Assembly: GCA_902836725.1 (NCBI GenBank)
Contig: CADFRV010000182.1
Coordinates: 1 to 5,112, forward strand
From: Muribaculaceae bacterium
GTDB taxonomy: Bacteria; Bacteroidota; Bacteroidia; Bacteroidales; Muribaculaceae
Direction: 5' to 3'
DNA: 5,112 bases
This document shows positions 1 to 5,112 of the stretch, one piece after another. The notes below the pieces were generated by a model. That model was not told the origin of the DNA, did no database searches, and saw only the letters and a program-made list of their open reading frames with translations. A program made the position numbers and the translations under genes. Numbering within the stretch: position 1 is the stretch's first letter; every line of letters starts with the position of its first letter.

Positions 1-44
1 TCCCCACCCTCCCCCACCAGCTGTCATACCAGACCCAACTTATT

Positions 45-66
45 TTCTCACAAATTCTCACGAATT
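45..66. repeat. Two tandem 10-bp units (TTCTCACAAA / TTCTCACGAA)
   Basis: Positions 45-54 and 55-64 are 10-base units that differ at one position, followed by TT. The spacing is one helical turn, which would put both copies on the same face of the DNA, as in direct-repeat binding sites. The second unit runs into the left arm of the hairpin that starts at 63. The repeat is seen directly; a regulatory role is only a guess, and a two-copy repeat can arise by chance or slippage. Confidence 0.35.
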
Positions 67-112
67 GGATGCCAGACAAATTTTTAACACAAAAATTTGT
101 CGGCATCCAATT
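63..112 (+). terminator. Long 22-bp hairpin, possible intrinsic terminator of an upstream plus-strand gene
   Basis: The left arm (63-73 and 75-85) pairs perfectly with 91-112, leaving only A74 bulged and a 5-base loop AACAC at 86-90. On the plus strand the stem is followed by TTTTTG at 114-119, so it could end a transcript arriving from the left. On the minus strand no T-rich tract follows, so it is not clearly bidirectional. The stem is longer than most terminators and the inner half is nearly all A/T. Its right arm contains the -33 element of the tRNA promoter. It could instead be a dispersed palindromic repeat or a small mobile-element remnant. The structure is certain; the terminator role is moderately supported. 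Confidence 0.6.
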
Positions 113-127
113 GTTTTTGTAACTTTG
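96..127 (+). promoter_or_regulatory. Bacteroidota-type promoter for the tRNA-Gln gene
   Basis: TTTG at 96-99 and TAACTTTG at 120-127 are separated by 20 bases. This matches the Bacteroidota primary sigma factor consensus, TTTG near -33 and TAnnTTTG near -7. Transcription should start around 131, which leaves a leader of about 50 bases before the tRNA. The -33 element lies inside the right arm of the 63-112 hairpin. A full match to both boxes upstream of a certain RNA gene makes this the best-supported promoter in the window. Confidence 0.75.
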
Positions 128-138
128 CACTGCTTAAG

Positions 139-167
139 GAGGTTTCAGCGGCATTTTTCCGCTCCTC
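139..167 (+). other. Hairpin in the 5' leader of the tRNA-Gln precursor
   Basis: GAGG (139-142) pairs with CCTC (164-167) and AGCGG (147-151) with CCGCT (159-163). TTTC at 143-146 is bulged and CATTTTT forms the loop. A smaller hairpin follows, CGTC (167-170) with GACG (176-179), sharing C167. Both lie between the predicted start site and the mature 5' end at 183, the part RNase P would remove. They may keep the leader from mispairing with the tRNA. The pairing is visible; the role is inferred. Confidence 0.4.
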
Positions 168-182
168 GTCTGGGCGACGGAT

Positions 183-253
183 TGTCTTATGGTGTAATGG
201 TAGCACTGCAGTTTTTGGTTCTGCCTGTCTAGGTTCGAATCCTGGTAAGACAA
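183..253 (+). tRNA. tRNA-Gln (anticodon UUG)
   Basis: This is a complete cloverleaf of 71 nt that reads CAA and CAG glutamine codons. The acceptor stem TGTCTTA (183-189) pairs with TAAGACA (246-252), and A253 is the discriminator. The D stem is GTG (192-194) with CAC (204-206). The anticodon stem is 208-212 with 220-224, around loop 213-219, giving anticodon TTG at 215-217. The T stem 229-233 pairs with 241-245 around TTCGAAT. The first pair is the weak U-A that GlnRS favours in E. coli tRNA-Gln. The last anticodon-stem pair is a U-U mismatch (212/220), and position 37 is G218. CCA is not encoded, so it must be added by tRNA nucleotidyltransferase. The gene is a single-tRNA unit with its own promoter and terminator. 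Confidence 0.96.
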
Positions 254-260
254 CACAATC

Positions 261-297
261 AAGGAGTTAAGATCCCCGCATCTTAGCTCCTTTTTTG
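261..297 (+). terminator. Intrinsic terminator of the tRNA-Gln unit
   Basis: AAGGAGTTAAGAT (261-273) pairs with ATCTTAGCTCCTT (280-292). This is a 13-bp stem with one G-U pair, closed by the loop CCCCGC, and a T run spans 291-296. It begins 7 bases after the tRNA discriminator base, as expected for the end of a monocistronic tRNA transcript. It should insulate the antiporter gene downstream from tRNA transcription. Confidence 0.88.
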
Positions 298-314
298 TTG
301 CTCCACCCAATCAA

Positions 315-362
315 CCGGCACATGCCGTAAGCGGCCACCCCCGTTTTTTTACGCTGTGCCGG
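315..362. promoter_or_regulatory. Long imperfect inverted repeat with alternative pairings upstream of the antiporter gene
   Basis: CCGGCACA (315-322) pairs with TGTGCCGG (355-362). The stem continues through G324-C354 and CGTAA (326-330) with TTACG (349-353), giving 14 pairs with two single-base bulges and an 18-base loop holding C5 and T7 runs. The same bases can pair locally instead: CGGC (316-319) with GCCG (324-327), or GCCG (324-327) with CGGC (332-335). No T run follows the full stem on either strand, so it is not a standard terminator. I see no good TAnnTTTG box between here and the start codon at 444. It may be an mRNA leader element or an operator-like site; no known riboswitch is recognised. 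Confidence 0.4.
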
Positions 363-443
363 AATAATACAGACGTAAAAGCGTTATTATCTTACAGGGA
401 AACCTTAACTATAGTTTCAACTTAGCATTTCCACGACTTACTT

Positions 444-1427
444 ATGTTTTTAAACCTGCTGTTTTTAATCGGTGGCCTCGCGCTGATATTGTTTGGCGCC
501 AACTGGCTTACAGACGGAGCTTCGGCAATTGCCAGGCGATGGGGTGTGTCTGATCTCGTTGTCGGACTTACAGTGGTGGCTTTCGGCACTTCGGCGCCAG
601 AACTGGTAATCAGTGTTATGTCTGCCATAAACGGCAATGCGGGTCTGGCAATCGGCAACGTTGTTGGAAGCAACATATTCAATGTGCTCGTAATCGTAGG
701 CGCCACCGCCATTCTCTCCCCTATAAAAATAGAACGGAGCACTATGACCAAAGATATACCCCTGGTGGTGCTTTCAGCCGTAGCACTTCTTGCCATAGGG
801 AACTCGCAGTGGCTTGACGGCGCTCCACACAATATCATCACACGCGTGGACGGCATTCTTCTGCTCCTGTTTTTTGCGATCTTCATGCGTCACACATTCT
901 CAACCGCACGGCAGGAGGAAGCAATGCAAAAAGCAGAACCGACATCTGCAACCGGGACTGTCACCCGGGCAATGTCGGTTCTGAAATCGGTATTGTTTGT
1001 GATATGCGGCCTTGCAGGCCTGATAATCGGCGGAGACCGCTTCGTAGCGGGTGCGTCGGCAATTGCCTCCGCGCTGGGGGTAAGCGATGCCATCATCGGG
1101 CTTACCATAGTGGCGGCTGGCACATCGCTCCCCGAACTCGCCACCTCTCTCGTGGCCGCCAGAAAGGGTCAGACCGGTATCGCCATCGGCAATGGGATCG
1201 GCAGCAATATCTTCAACATCTTTCTCGTGCTCGGATGCTCGGCCACGATCAGACCTCTGCCATTCGGTAGCATCGGCAACTTCGACCTGCTCACGCTCAC
1301 AGGCGCCTGTGTGCTGTTCTGGCTGTTCGGCTGGCTTTTCCGCAAGCGCACCATCACGCGGGGCGAGGGCGCTATACTGCTGCTGGGCTATGTGGCTTAC
1401 GTCGCATGGCTCATCATTAGCCTGTGA
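444..1427 (+). CDS. yrbG: Calcium/sodium antiporter, CaCA family (YrbG-like)
   Basis: This is an inner-membrane exchanger that probably extrudes Ca2+ against Na+ (or K+/H+) influx. Its 327 residues match bacterial YrbG-type proteins in length. About ten hydrophobic segments form two inverted halves joined by a polar loop at about 151-178. Alpha-1 has GLTVVAFGTSAPE (41-53) and GNVVGSNIFN (71-80). Alpha-2 has GLTIVAAGTSLPE (219-231) and GNGIGSNIFN (249-258). Glu53 and Glu231 are the expected cation ligands. The polar position 27 residues after each Glu is Asn in both repeats (Asn80, Asn258); in the archaeal NCX_Mj, as I recall, the second is Asp. The halves remain clearly alike, for example GASAIARRWGVSD against GASAIASALGVSD. 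An in-frame TAG at 423-425 makes ATG 444 the first possible start. No Shine-Dalgarno site is seen. The gene faces yqeY convergently. The family is certain; the exact ions are inferred. Confidence 0.95.
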   Translation: MFLNLLFLIGGLALILFGANWLTDGASAIARRWGVSDLVVGLTVVAFGTSAPELVISVMSAINGNAGLAIGNVVGSNIFNVLVIVGATAILSPIKIERSTMTKDIPLVVLSAVALLAIGNSQWLDGAPHNIITRVDGILLLLFFAIFMRHTFSTARQEEAMQKAEPTSATGTVTRAMSVLKSVLFVICGLAGLIIGGDRFVAGASAIASALGVSDAIIGLTIVAAGTSLPELATSLVAARKGQTGIAIGNGIGSNIFNIFLVLGCSATIRPLPFGSIGNFDLLTLTGACVLFWLFGWLFRKRTITRGEGAILLLGYVAYVAWLIISL

Positions 1428-1438
1428 GACGCCCCAGC

Positions 1439-1891
1439 TTATTCAGCAAGCAGTTCCTTGACCTTTGCCGAAATGGCACGCCCCTCGGTTTTGCCGGCAA
1501 GTTCGCGTGAGGCGACACCCATCACTTTGCCCATCTCTTTGGGGGAGGTGGCGCCCACACGGGCAATGATCTCTTTGAGCGCGCTTGTCAGCTCCTCGTC
1601 TGTGAGCTGCTTCGGCATATATTCCTCTATTATGGCAGCCTGCGCAAGCTCAGTCTCCGCCAGTTCGGGGCGGTTCTGCTCGGTATATATTGCCGCGCTC
1701 TCTTTACGCTGCTTTATCATTTTTGCAAGTATCTGCGTGGCACGCTCGTCGGTAAGATTGCCGTCGGATCCCTTTGCGGTCTTCGCCTCAAGGAACTCCT
1801 TTTTGATGCCGCGGAGAGCGTCAAGACGCTGCGCGTCGCGAGCGAGCATGGCCTTTTTGATATCGTCTGAAATAGTGTCGAAAAGTGTCAT
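1439..1891 (-). CDS. yqeY: GatB/YqeY domain-containing protein (YqeY)
   Basis: This 150-residue cytosolic protein has the usual YqeY length. The family resembles the C-terminal tail of GatB, the tRNA-binding part of the Asp/Glu-tRNA amidotransferase, but lacks the kinase-like catalytic domain. Its cellular role is not well defined; tRNA binding is a reasonable inference. Family hallmarks run along the chain: SLF-like start MTLFDTI, helical DIKKAMLARD (10-19), LDALRGIKKE (23-32), KMIKQRKESAAIY (57-69), AIIEEYMPKQL (86-96), KEMGKVMG (118-125) and GRAISAKVKELL (137-148). The ATG at 1891 fits the family N terminus. An ATG eight bases upstream (minus strand, 1899) is out of frame and stops after three codons. 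The leader has a run of A (TTTTTAAAAAAAA) in place of a Shine-Dalgarno site. It is probably the last gene of the cysS-helicase operon and ends 11 bases from the antiporter stop. Confidence 0.95.
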   Translation of the reverse strand: MTLFDTISDDIKKAMLARDAQRLDALRGIKKEFLEAKTAKGSDGNLTDERATQILAKMIKQRKESAAIYTEQNRPELAETELAQAAIIEEYMPKQLTDEELTSALKEIIARVGATSPKEMGKVMGVASRELAGKTEGRAISAKVKELLAE

Positions 1892-1929
1892 AATATCATT
1901 GTTTTTTTTAAAAATTACACATTAAAGAG

Positions 1930-1971
1930 CCGTCTGCACGGCATACCGTGCTAATTGATCTGCACAGACGG
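1930..1971 (-). promoter_or_regulatory. Stacked hairpin between helicase and yqeY, overlapping the helicase stop codon
   Basis: On the minus strand CCGTCTG (1971-1965) pairs with CAGACGG (1936-1930). It encloses a tight inner hairpin, CACGG (1950-1946) with CCGTG (1941-1937) around loop TATG; GCACGG can extend to six pairs if it borrows one base from the outer stem. A 13-base unpaired stretch on the 5' side contains most of the helicase stop codon (TAG at 1953-1951). The stem is followed by CTCTTTAATG, not a solid T run, so it is a weak terminator at best. It could act as a partial terminator, an RNA-processing site or an mRNA 3'-end stabiliser. Ribosomes finishing the helicase would cover the outer stem. 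Confidence 0.4.
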
Positions 1972-3405
1972 ATTGATCAGCGTCAGCCGTTCCGTTGCGC
2001 GCGATGTCGCTGTATAAAGCCATCGGTAAAATTCCGGGGTGGTATATGCATCAGGCGGTATATATCCCATATCCACGAAAACAGATTTCCACTGTCCTCC
2101 CTGCGCCTTATGGCAGGTAACGGCATAGGCATATTTGACCTGCAGGGCATTGTAGTAGGGATCGGCCTTCAGTACCTCACGCTGTGCCGTTACGGATGCC
2201 GTCTGAGGGACACCGGCATCTGCGAGAGCCTGGTCCACGAGCATCTGCTGTTTCTCCCGCGACAGATACGCGCCCTCCGACACAAGGGTGTCAAGATTTA
2301 GCTTGGCGTTGATAGAGATATCGTAATCAGGAAAATACAGTCTTACGTCAGCAAATTCCATCATGTTCCTTGTCTCGGTGCTGTAAACCTTGTCGACTAC
2401 GGCAGCCTCCCCGTTGGCCACAAACTCCATAGCCTGCCGCTGAGGTTCGCCGGCATCGCCGTCAGATTCTTTCTGCTGCACGCTACGCCGCGTCCAGTAA
2501 TAGTTGTTTCTGGCAACGATCAGCCTGTCACCTTTCACAAGCACCTCGTCTCGGTCGAAAATCACGCGCCTTACCGCGAGGTTGAAATCCACGGCCCGCT
2601 TGTTGGAGCGCGTGATTATGAGTGTCTCCCCCTCGCCGTATTGTGCAAAAGACTTCTGCAATATGTCCTCGAGATCCTCAGGGGATACCACCTCCACATC
2701 GGGAAAACGTGATACCCACATCTGCGGCTCTGGCAACGGCGACTGTATCATGGCATGCCGGAGCCAGGTGGCATTGTAAAGTATGCCGGAACGGCTTTTC
2801 TGGCGCACTGTGCGGGTCATGACGGCACGTGTGACCCGCATACCCATGCTTTTGAGTTGCTGCGGATCCATGGCCGGAGACTCAGCCAGACCCACCGGGG
2901 GCAACTGGGCAGTGTCGCCGAGAAGGATCAGACGGCAGTTGATGCCACTGTAGACATACATCAGCAGATCCTGCAACAGTCCCGCTCCCCCATCCATGCT
3001 GTCGCCGATCATCGATGCCTCGTCGACAATGAAAACCGTATTGACATGCGGGTTTACAGTCAGACGGGAGACAAGTCTCCCGTCTGCGCCAATGACAGGG
3101 GCGGCATATATCTTGCGATGGATGGTATATGCCGGCTGTCCGGTAAAATTGCTGAATACTTTTGCCGCCCTGCCTGTGGAGGCAAGCAGCACCGTGGGTA
3201 TTCCTACGATACGCAGAGTGCGCACAAGCGCTCCCATGACGGAAGTCTTGCCGGTACCCGCATAGCCGTTGAGCACGAATACCGTATCCTGGGGCGTGTA
3301 TGCCGAGCAGAAGCGCGACAAAGCCGCGACCAGTTTTATCTGCTGGTCTGTGGGCTCAAAAGGCAACTGCTCGAGCGCAAGAGTGGCGAACCCCTTGATA
3401 TCCAT
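1951..3405 (-). CDS. ATP-dependent DNA helicase, SF1 RecD/Dda-like (AAA ATPase with UvrD_C_2-type C terminus)
   Basis: This 484-residue protein is predicted to unwind DNA with ATP. Motifs appear in order: an N-terminal Q-motif-like PTDQQ (18-22), Walker A GYAGTGKTS (47-55), motif Ia LLASTGRAAKVFS (73-85), Walker B/motif II VDEAS (127-131), motif III LLGDTAQLPPVG (161-172), TRTVRQ (197-202), ITRSNKRAVDFN (264-275), motif V YAVTCHKAQG (427-436) with the following W439, and motif VI LYTATSRA (463-470) with the arginine finger candidate R469. The layout and compact size fit the SF1B Dda/RecD2 group, without the RecD2 N-terminal extension. Residues about 340-415, between the motor halves, are the least conserved-looking and could form an accessory fold. 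No nuclease motif is seen. ATG at 3405 lies 37 bases after cysS; no Shine-Dalgarno site is visible. Family is confident; function (repair, replication restart or recombination) is not known from sequence. Confidence 0.92.
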   Translation of the reverse strand: MDIKGFATLALEQLPFEPTDQQIKLVAALSRFCSAYTPQDTVFVLNGYAGTGKTSVMGALVRTLRIVGIPTVLLASTGRAAKVFSNFTGQPAYTIHRKIYAAPVIGADGRLVSRLTVNPHVNTVFIVDEASMIGDSMDGGAGLLQDLLMYVYSGINCRLILLGDTAQLPPVGLAESPAMDPQQLKSMGMRVTRAVMTRTVRQKSRSGILYNATWLRHAMIQSPLPEPQMWVSRFPDVEVVSPEDLEDILQKSFAQYGEGETLIITRSNKRAVDFNLAVRRVIFDRDEVLVKGDRLIVARNNYYWTRRSVQQKESDGDAGEPQRQAMEFVANGEAAVVDKVYSTETRNMMEFADVRLYFPDYDISINAKLNLDTLVSEGAYLSREKQQMLVDQALADAGVPQTASVTAQREVLKADPYYNALQVKYAYAVTCHKAQGGQWKSVFVDMGYIPPDAYTTPEFYRWLYTATSRATERLTLINPSVQIN

Positions 3406-3442
3406 AGGAAAACCAAACTTACATATTACGGAACGCGAACCG

Positions 3443-4930
3443 TCATTTTACGCTCCACTCCACCCCGTCTTTGGTATCCTTGACGGAGAAGCCGAGTGCC
3501 GCGAGGTTGTCGCGTATGAGATCGGATGTGGCCCAGTCTTTCTTCGCTTTGGCTTCCGAACGCACCTTCAGCAGCAGATCAACCGCGCCGCGGTAAGGCT
3601 CGAGAGCCTTCTCGTCGTTCACGTCTGCCGCATCGGGTTTCATGCCGAGTATATCGAACAGGAATGTGTCGAAGAGCGAGCGCAGGCTGTCAATATCGGC
3701 CTGTGTGGCAGTGGCGTGCCCGTCGCGCACCTTGTTGACGATGCTTACAGCCTCGAAAAGATGCGCTATAACGATCGGGGTGTTGAGATCGTCGTCAAGA
3801 GCCTCGTAACATTTGGCCCAGAGAGCCTCCACATCATCCTTTACGGAGGAGGTTTCAGCAGGTTTGAGGTCGGCCAGACGGCGCCATCCCTCGAGCATAC
3901 GGTCGAGCGCCTTCTCTGATGCCTGAAGGGCATCGTTGCTGAAGTCCACTGTAGAGCGGTAGTGCGCCTGAAGAATGAAGAAACGGATCGTCATCGGCGA
4001 ATACGGCTGTGTGAGAGCGGGATGCGTGCCGTTGAAGAACTCGTCGAGGGTGATGAAGTTGCCGAGCGACTTGCCCATCTTCTGGCCGTTGATGGTGATC
4101 ATGTTGTTGTGCATCCAGTAGTGCACGCTGTCGCATCCGTTGTGGGCCACGCTCTGTGCTATCTCGCACTCGTGGTGCGGGAATTTGAGGTCCATGCCGC
4201 CGCCATGTATATCGAATTTCTCTCCGAGATATTTCTCGCTCATGGTGGAACATTCGAGGTGCCACCCGGGGAAACCGTCGCTCCACGGGGAGGGCCAGCG
4301 CATGATATGCTCGGGCTGTGCCTTTTTCCAGAGCGCGAAGTCGGCCGGATGGCGTTTCTCCTGCTGTCCGTCGAGCGTGCGTGTCTGTGCCAGCAGCTCG
4401 TTTATGTCGCGGCCTGAGAGTTTTCCGTAATTGTGGTCGCGGTTATATTTTGGTACATCGAAATACACCGATCCGTCGCTCACATAAGCATATCCGGCAT
4501 CGAGAATCTTCTGCACATAGTCGATCTGCTCGATGATATGTCCCGAGGCATGCGGCTCTATCGACGGCGGAAGCACATTCAGGCGCGCCATGGCGTCGTG
4601 ATAGCGGTTGAGGTAATGCTGTACCACCTCCATTGGCTCCAGTTGCTCGAGACGGGCTTTCTTGGCGATCTTGTCCTCCCCCTCGTCGGCATCATGCTCC
4701 AGATGGCCTACATCGGTAATGTTACGAACATAGCGCACCTTATAGCCGAGATGGCGCAGATAGCGGAAAAGCACATCGAATGTGATTGCAGGGCGCGCAT
4801 GGCCGAGATGGCCGTCGCCATACACCGTGGGGCCGCATACGTACATACCCACCTTCCCTTCGTGGATGGGCTTGAACAACTCTTTGTTGCGCGACAACGA
4901 ATTATATATGGTCAGATTGTTGTCTTTCAT
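3443..4930 (-). CDS. cysS: Cysteine--tRNA ligase (cysteinyl-tRNA synthetase)
   Basis: This cytosolic class I synthetase charges tRNA-Cys with cysteine using ATP. Its 495 residues are slightly longer than the 461 of E. coli CysRS. The catalytic Rossmann fold carries YVCGPTVYGDGHLGHARP (30-47), whose HLGH at 41-44 is the HIGH signature, and KMGKS (284-288), the KMSKS loop. Zinc ligands that select cysteine are present by alignment with E. coli: Cys32, Cys227, His252 and Glu256. PGWHLECSTM (221-230) and GGMDLKFPHHECE (244-256) are typical of the family; Cys255 stands where many CysRS have Asn. The DALR-type helical domain lies at about 365-430, including LDDDLNTP (378-385). The C terminus is a short lysine-rich region ending near 495. 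ATG 4930 is preceded by an A-rich leader. No promoter box is seen in the 39-base gap from the upstream gene, which suggests co-transcription. Confidence 0.98.
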   Translation of the reverse strand: MKDNNLTIYNSLSRNKELFKPIHEGKVGMYVCGPTVYGDGHLGHARPAITFDVLFRYLRHLGYKVRYVRNITDVGHLEHDADEGEDKIAKKARLEQLEPMEVVQHYLNRYHDAMARLNVLPPSIEPHASGHIIEQIDYVQKILDAGYAYVSDGSVYFDVPKYNRDHNYGKLSGRDINELLAQTRTLDGQQEKRHPADFALWKKAQPEHIMRWPSPWSDGFPGWHLECSTMSEKYLGEKFDIHGGGMDLKFPHHECEIAQSVAHNGCDSVHYWMHNNMITINGQKMGKSLGNFITLDEFFNGTHPALTQPYSPMTIRFFILQAHYRSTVDFSNDALQASEKALDRMLEGWRRLADLKPAETSSVKDDVEALWAKCYEALDDDLNTPIVIAHLFEAVSIVNKVRDGHATATQADIDSLRSLFDTFLFDILGMKPDAADVNDEKALEPYRGAVDLLLKVRSEAKAKKDWATSDLIRDNLAALGFSVKDTKDGVEWSVK

Positions 4931-4969
4931 ATCTTATTGTATTTTTCTGCTGTTTAACGTTTTATGGCG

Positions 4970-5112
4970 TCAGGCCTTGCCCCCTACTATGAACGGGTTG
5001 GGTATGTCGCCCGAATTGCCTCCCTGATTGTTGCCACCCACTGGCTTTATGGGCATCTTGCGCTCTATGACGCCGAAAGTGTTTTCATAATTCTTTATGT
5101 TGTCAGAAAGCG
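4970..5112 (-). CDS. C-terminal end of an unrecognised protein, cut by the window edge
   Basis: Reading in from the right edge, one minus-strand frame stays open for 46 codons and ends in TGA at 4972-4970. The other two minus frames hit stops within a few codons of the edge. The tail has two parts: a possibly helical piece, LSDNIKNYENTFGVIERKM, then a flexible Gly/Asn/Pro-rich end containing GGNNQGGNSGDIPNPF. The first part loosely recalls the C-terminal region of RmuC-type proteins (pattern Y-x5-G-x2-ER), but this is too short to assign. It lies 39 bases upstream of cysS on the same strand, with no terminator between, so it is probably the preceding gene of the operon. Everything upstream is outside the window. 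Confidence 0.6.
   Translation of the reverse strand, partial: LSDNIKNYENTFGVIERKMPIKPVGGNNQGGNSGDIPNPFIVGGKA

Noticed and set aside
1..106. Minus-strand frame of 35 codons from an ATG at 106, open to the left edge
   Set aside because: Its first half is made of the 22-bp palindrome and the rest is a G-rich tract rich in Trp and Gly codons. It has no recognisable motif and looks like a chance frame in non-coding DNA.
136..142. AAGGAGG, a perfect Shine-Dalgarno sequence, in the tRNA leader
   Set aside because: No start codon lies at a usable distance; the region is the tRNA precursor leader and part of these bases is paired in the leader hairpin.
422..886. 154-codon minus-strand frame opposite the antiporter
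   Set aside because: It lies antisense to the alpha-1 repeat region, whose protein is unmistakable; the frame has low-complexity Thr/Ser/Pro content typical of shadows.
1428..1438. Shared bidirectional terminator between the antiporter and yqeY
   Set aside because: Only 11 bases separate the stop codons and I see no stem with a T tract there; the two transcripts probably overlap into each other's genes.
183..1891. Idea that tRNA-Gln and the GatB-related YqeY form a linked indirect-glutaminylation system
   Set aside because: YqeY lacks the GatB catalytic domain, the genes are on opposite strands with the antiporter between them, and no GatA or GatC is present. Proximity alone does not support a pathway.
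2755..3483. 242-codon plus-strand frame opposite the helicase and the end of cysS
   Set aside because: It is the antisense shadow of two certain genes, spans their junction, and shows no domain or coherent composition.
3855..4286. 143-codon minus-strand frame overlapping cysS in another frame
   Set aside because: It is Arg-rich and out of frame with the catalytic motifs of CysRS, as expected for a shifted reading of a GC-rich gene.

Overview
The window reads as a chromosomal housekeeping segment from a member of the Bacteroidota, most likely the Bacteroidales. Three things point there. The only clear promoter has the Bacteroidota form (TTTG, 20 bases, TAnnTTTG). The genes lack convincing Shine-Dalgarno sites and some have A-rich leaders instead. 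CysRS carries HLGH and KMGKS signatures, which I recall as common in this phylum. The family or genus cannot be fixed from this sequence alone.

Left part (1-443): a 22-bp hairpin at 63-112 is followed directly by a promoter (96-127) and a tRNA-Gln(UUG) gene (183-253). A strong intrinsic terminator (261-297) closes that unit. Between it and the next gene lies a long imperfect inverted repeat (315-362) whose arms have alternative local pairings. I cannot assign it to a known regulatory RNA.

Middle (444-1427, plus strand): an inner-membrane calcium/sodium antiporter of the CaCA family (YrbG-like) with both alpha repeats intact. It converges on the minus-strand genes with only 11 bases between the two stop codons.

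Right part (1439-5112, minus strand): a probable operon. In transcription order it holds the C-terminal end of an unrecognised protein (cut by the window edge), cysS, a RecD/Dda-like SF1 DNA helicase, and yqeY. The gaps are 39, 37 and 59 bases. The last gap holds a stacked hairpin that overlaps the helicase stop codon and could control read-through into yqeY or stabilise an mRNA end.

The genes mix translation (tRNA-Gln, CysRS, and YqeY, which resembles the GatB tail), DNA transactions (helicase) and ion homeostasis (antiporter). I see no mobile element, CRISPR array, phage gene or obvious new defence system. The less explained items are the non-coding structures at 45-112, 315-362 and 1930-1971, the helicase's cellular role, and the truncated upstream gene.
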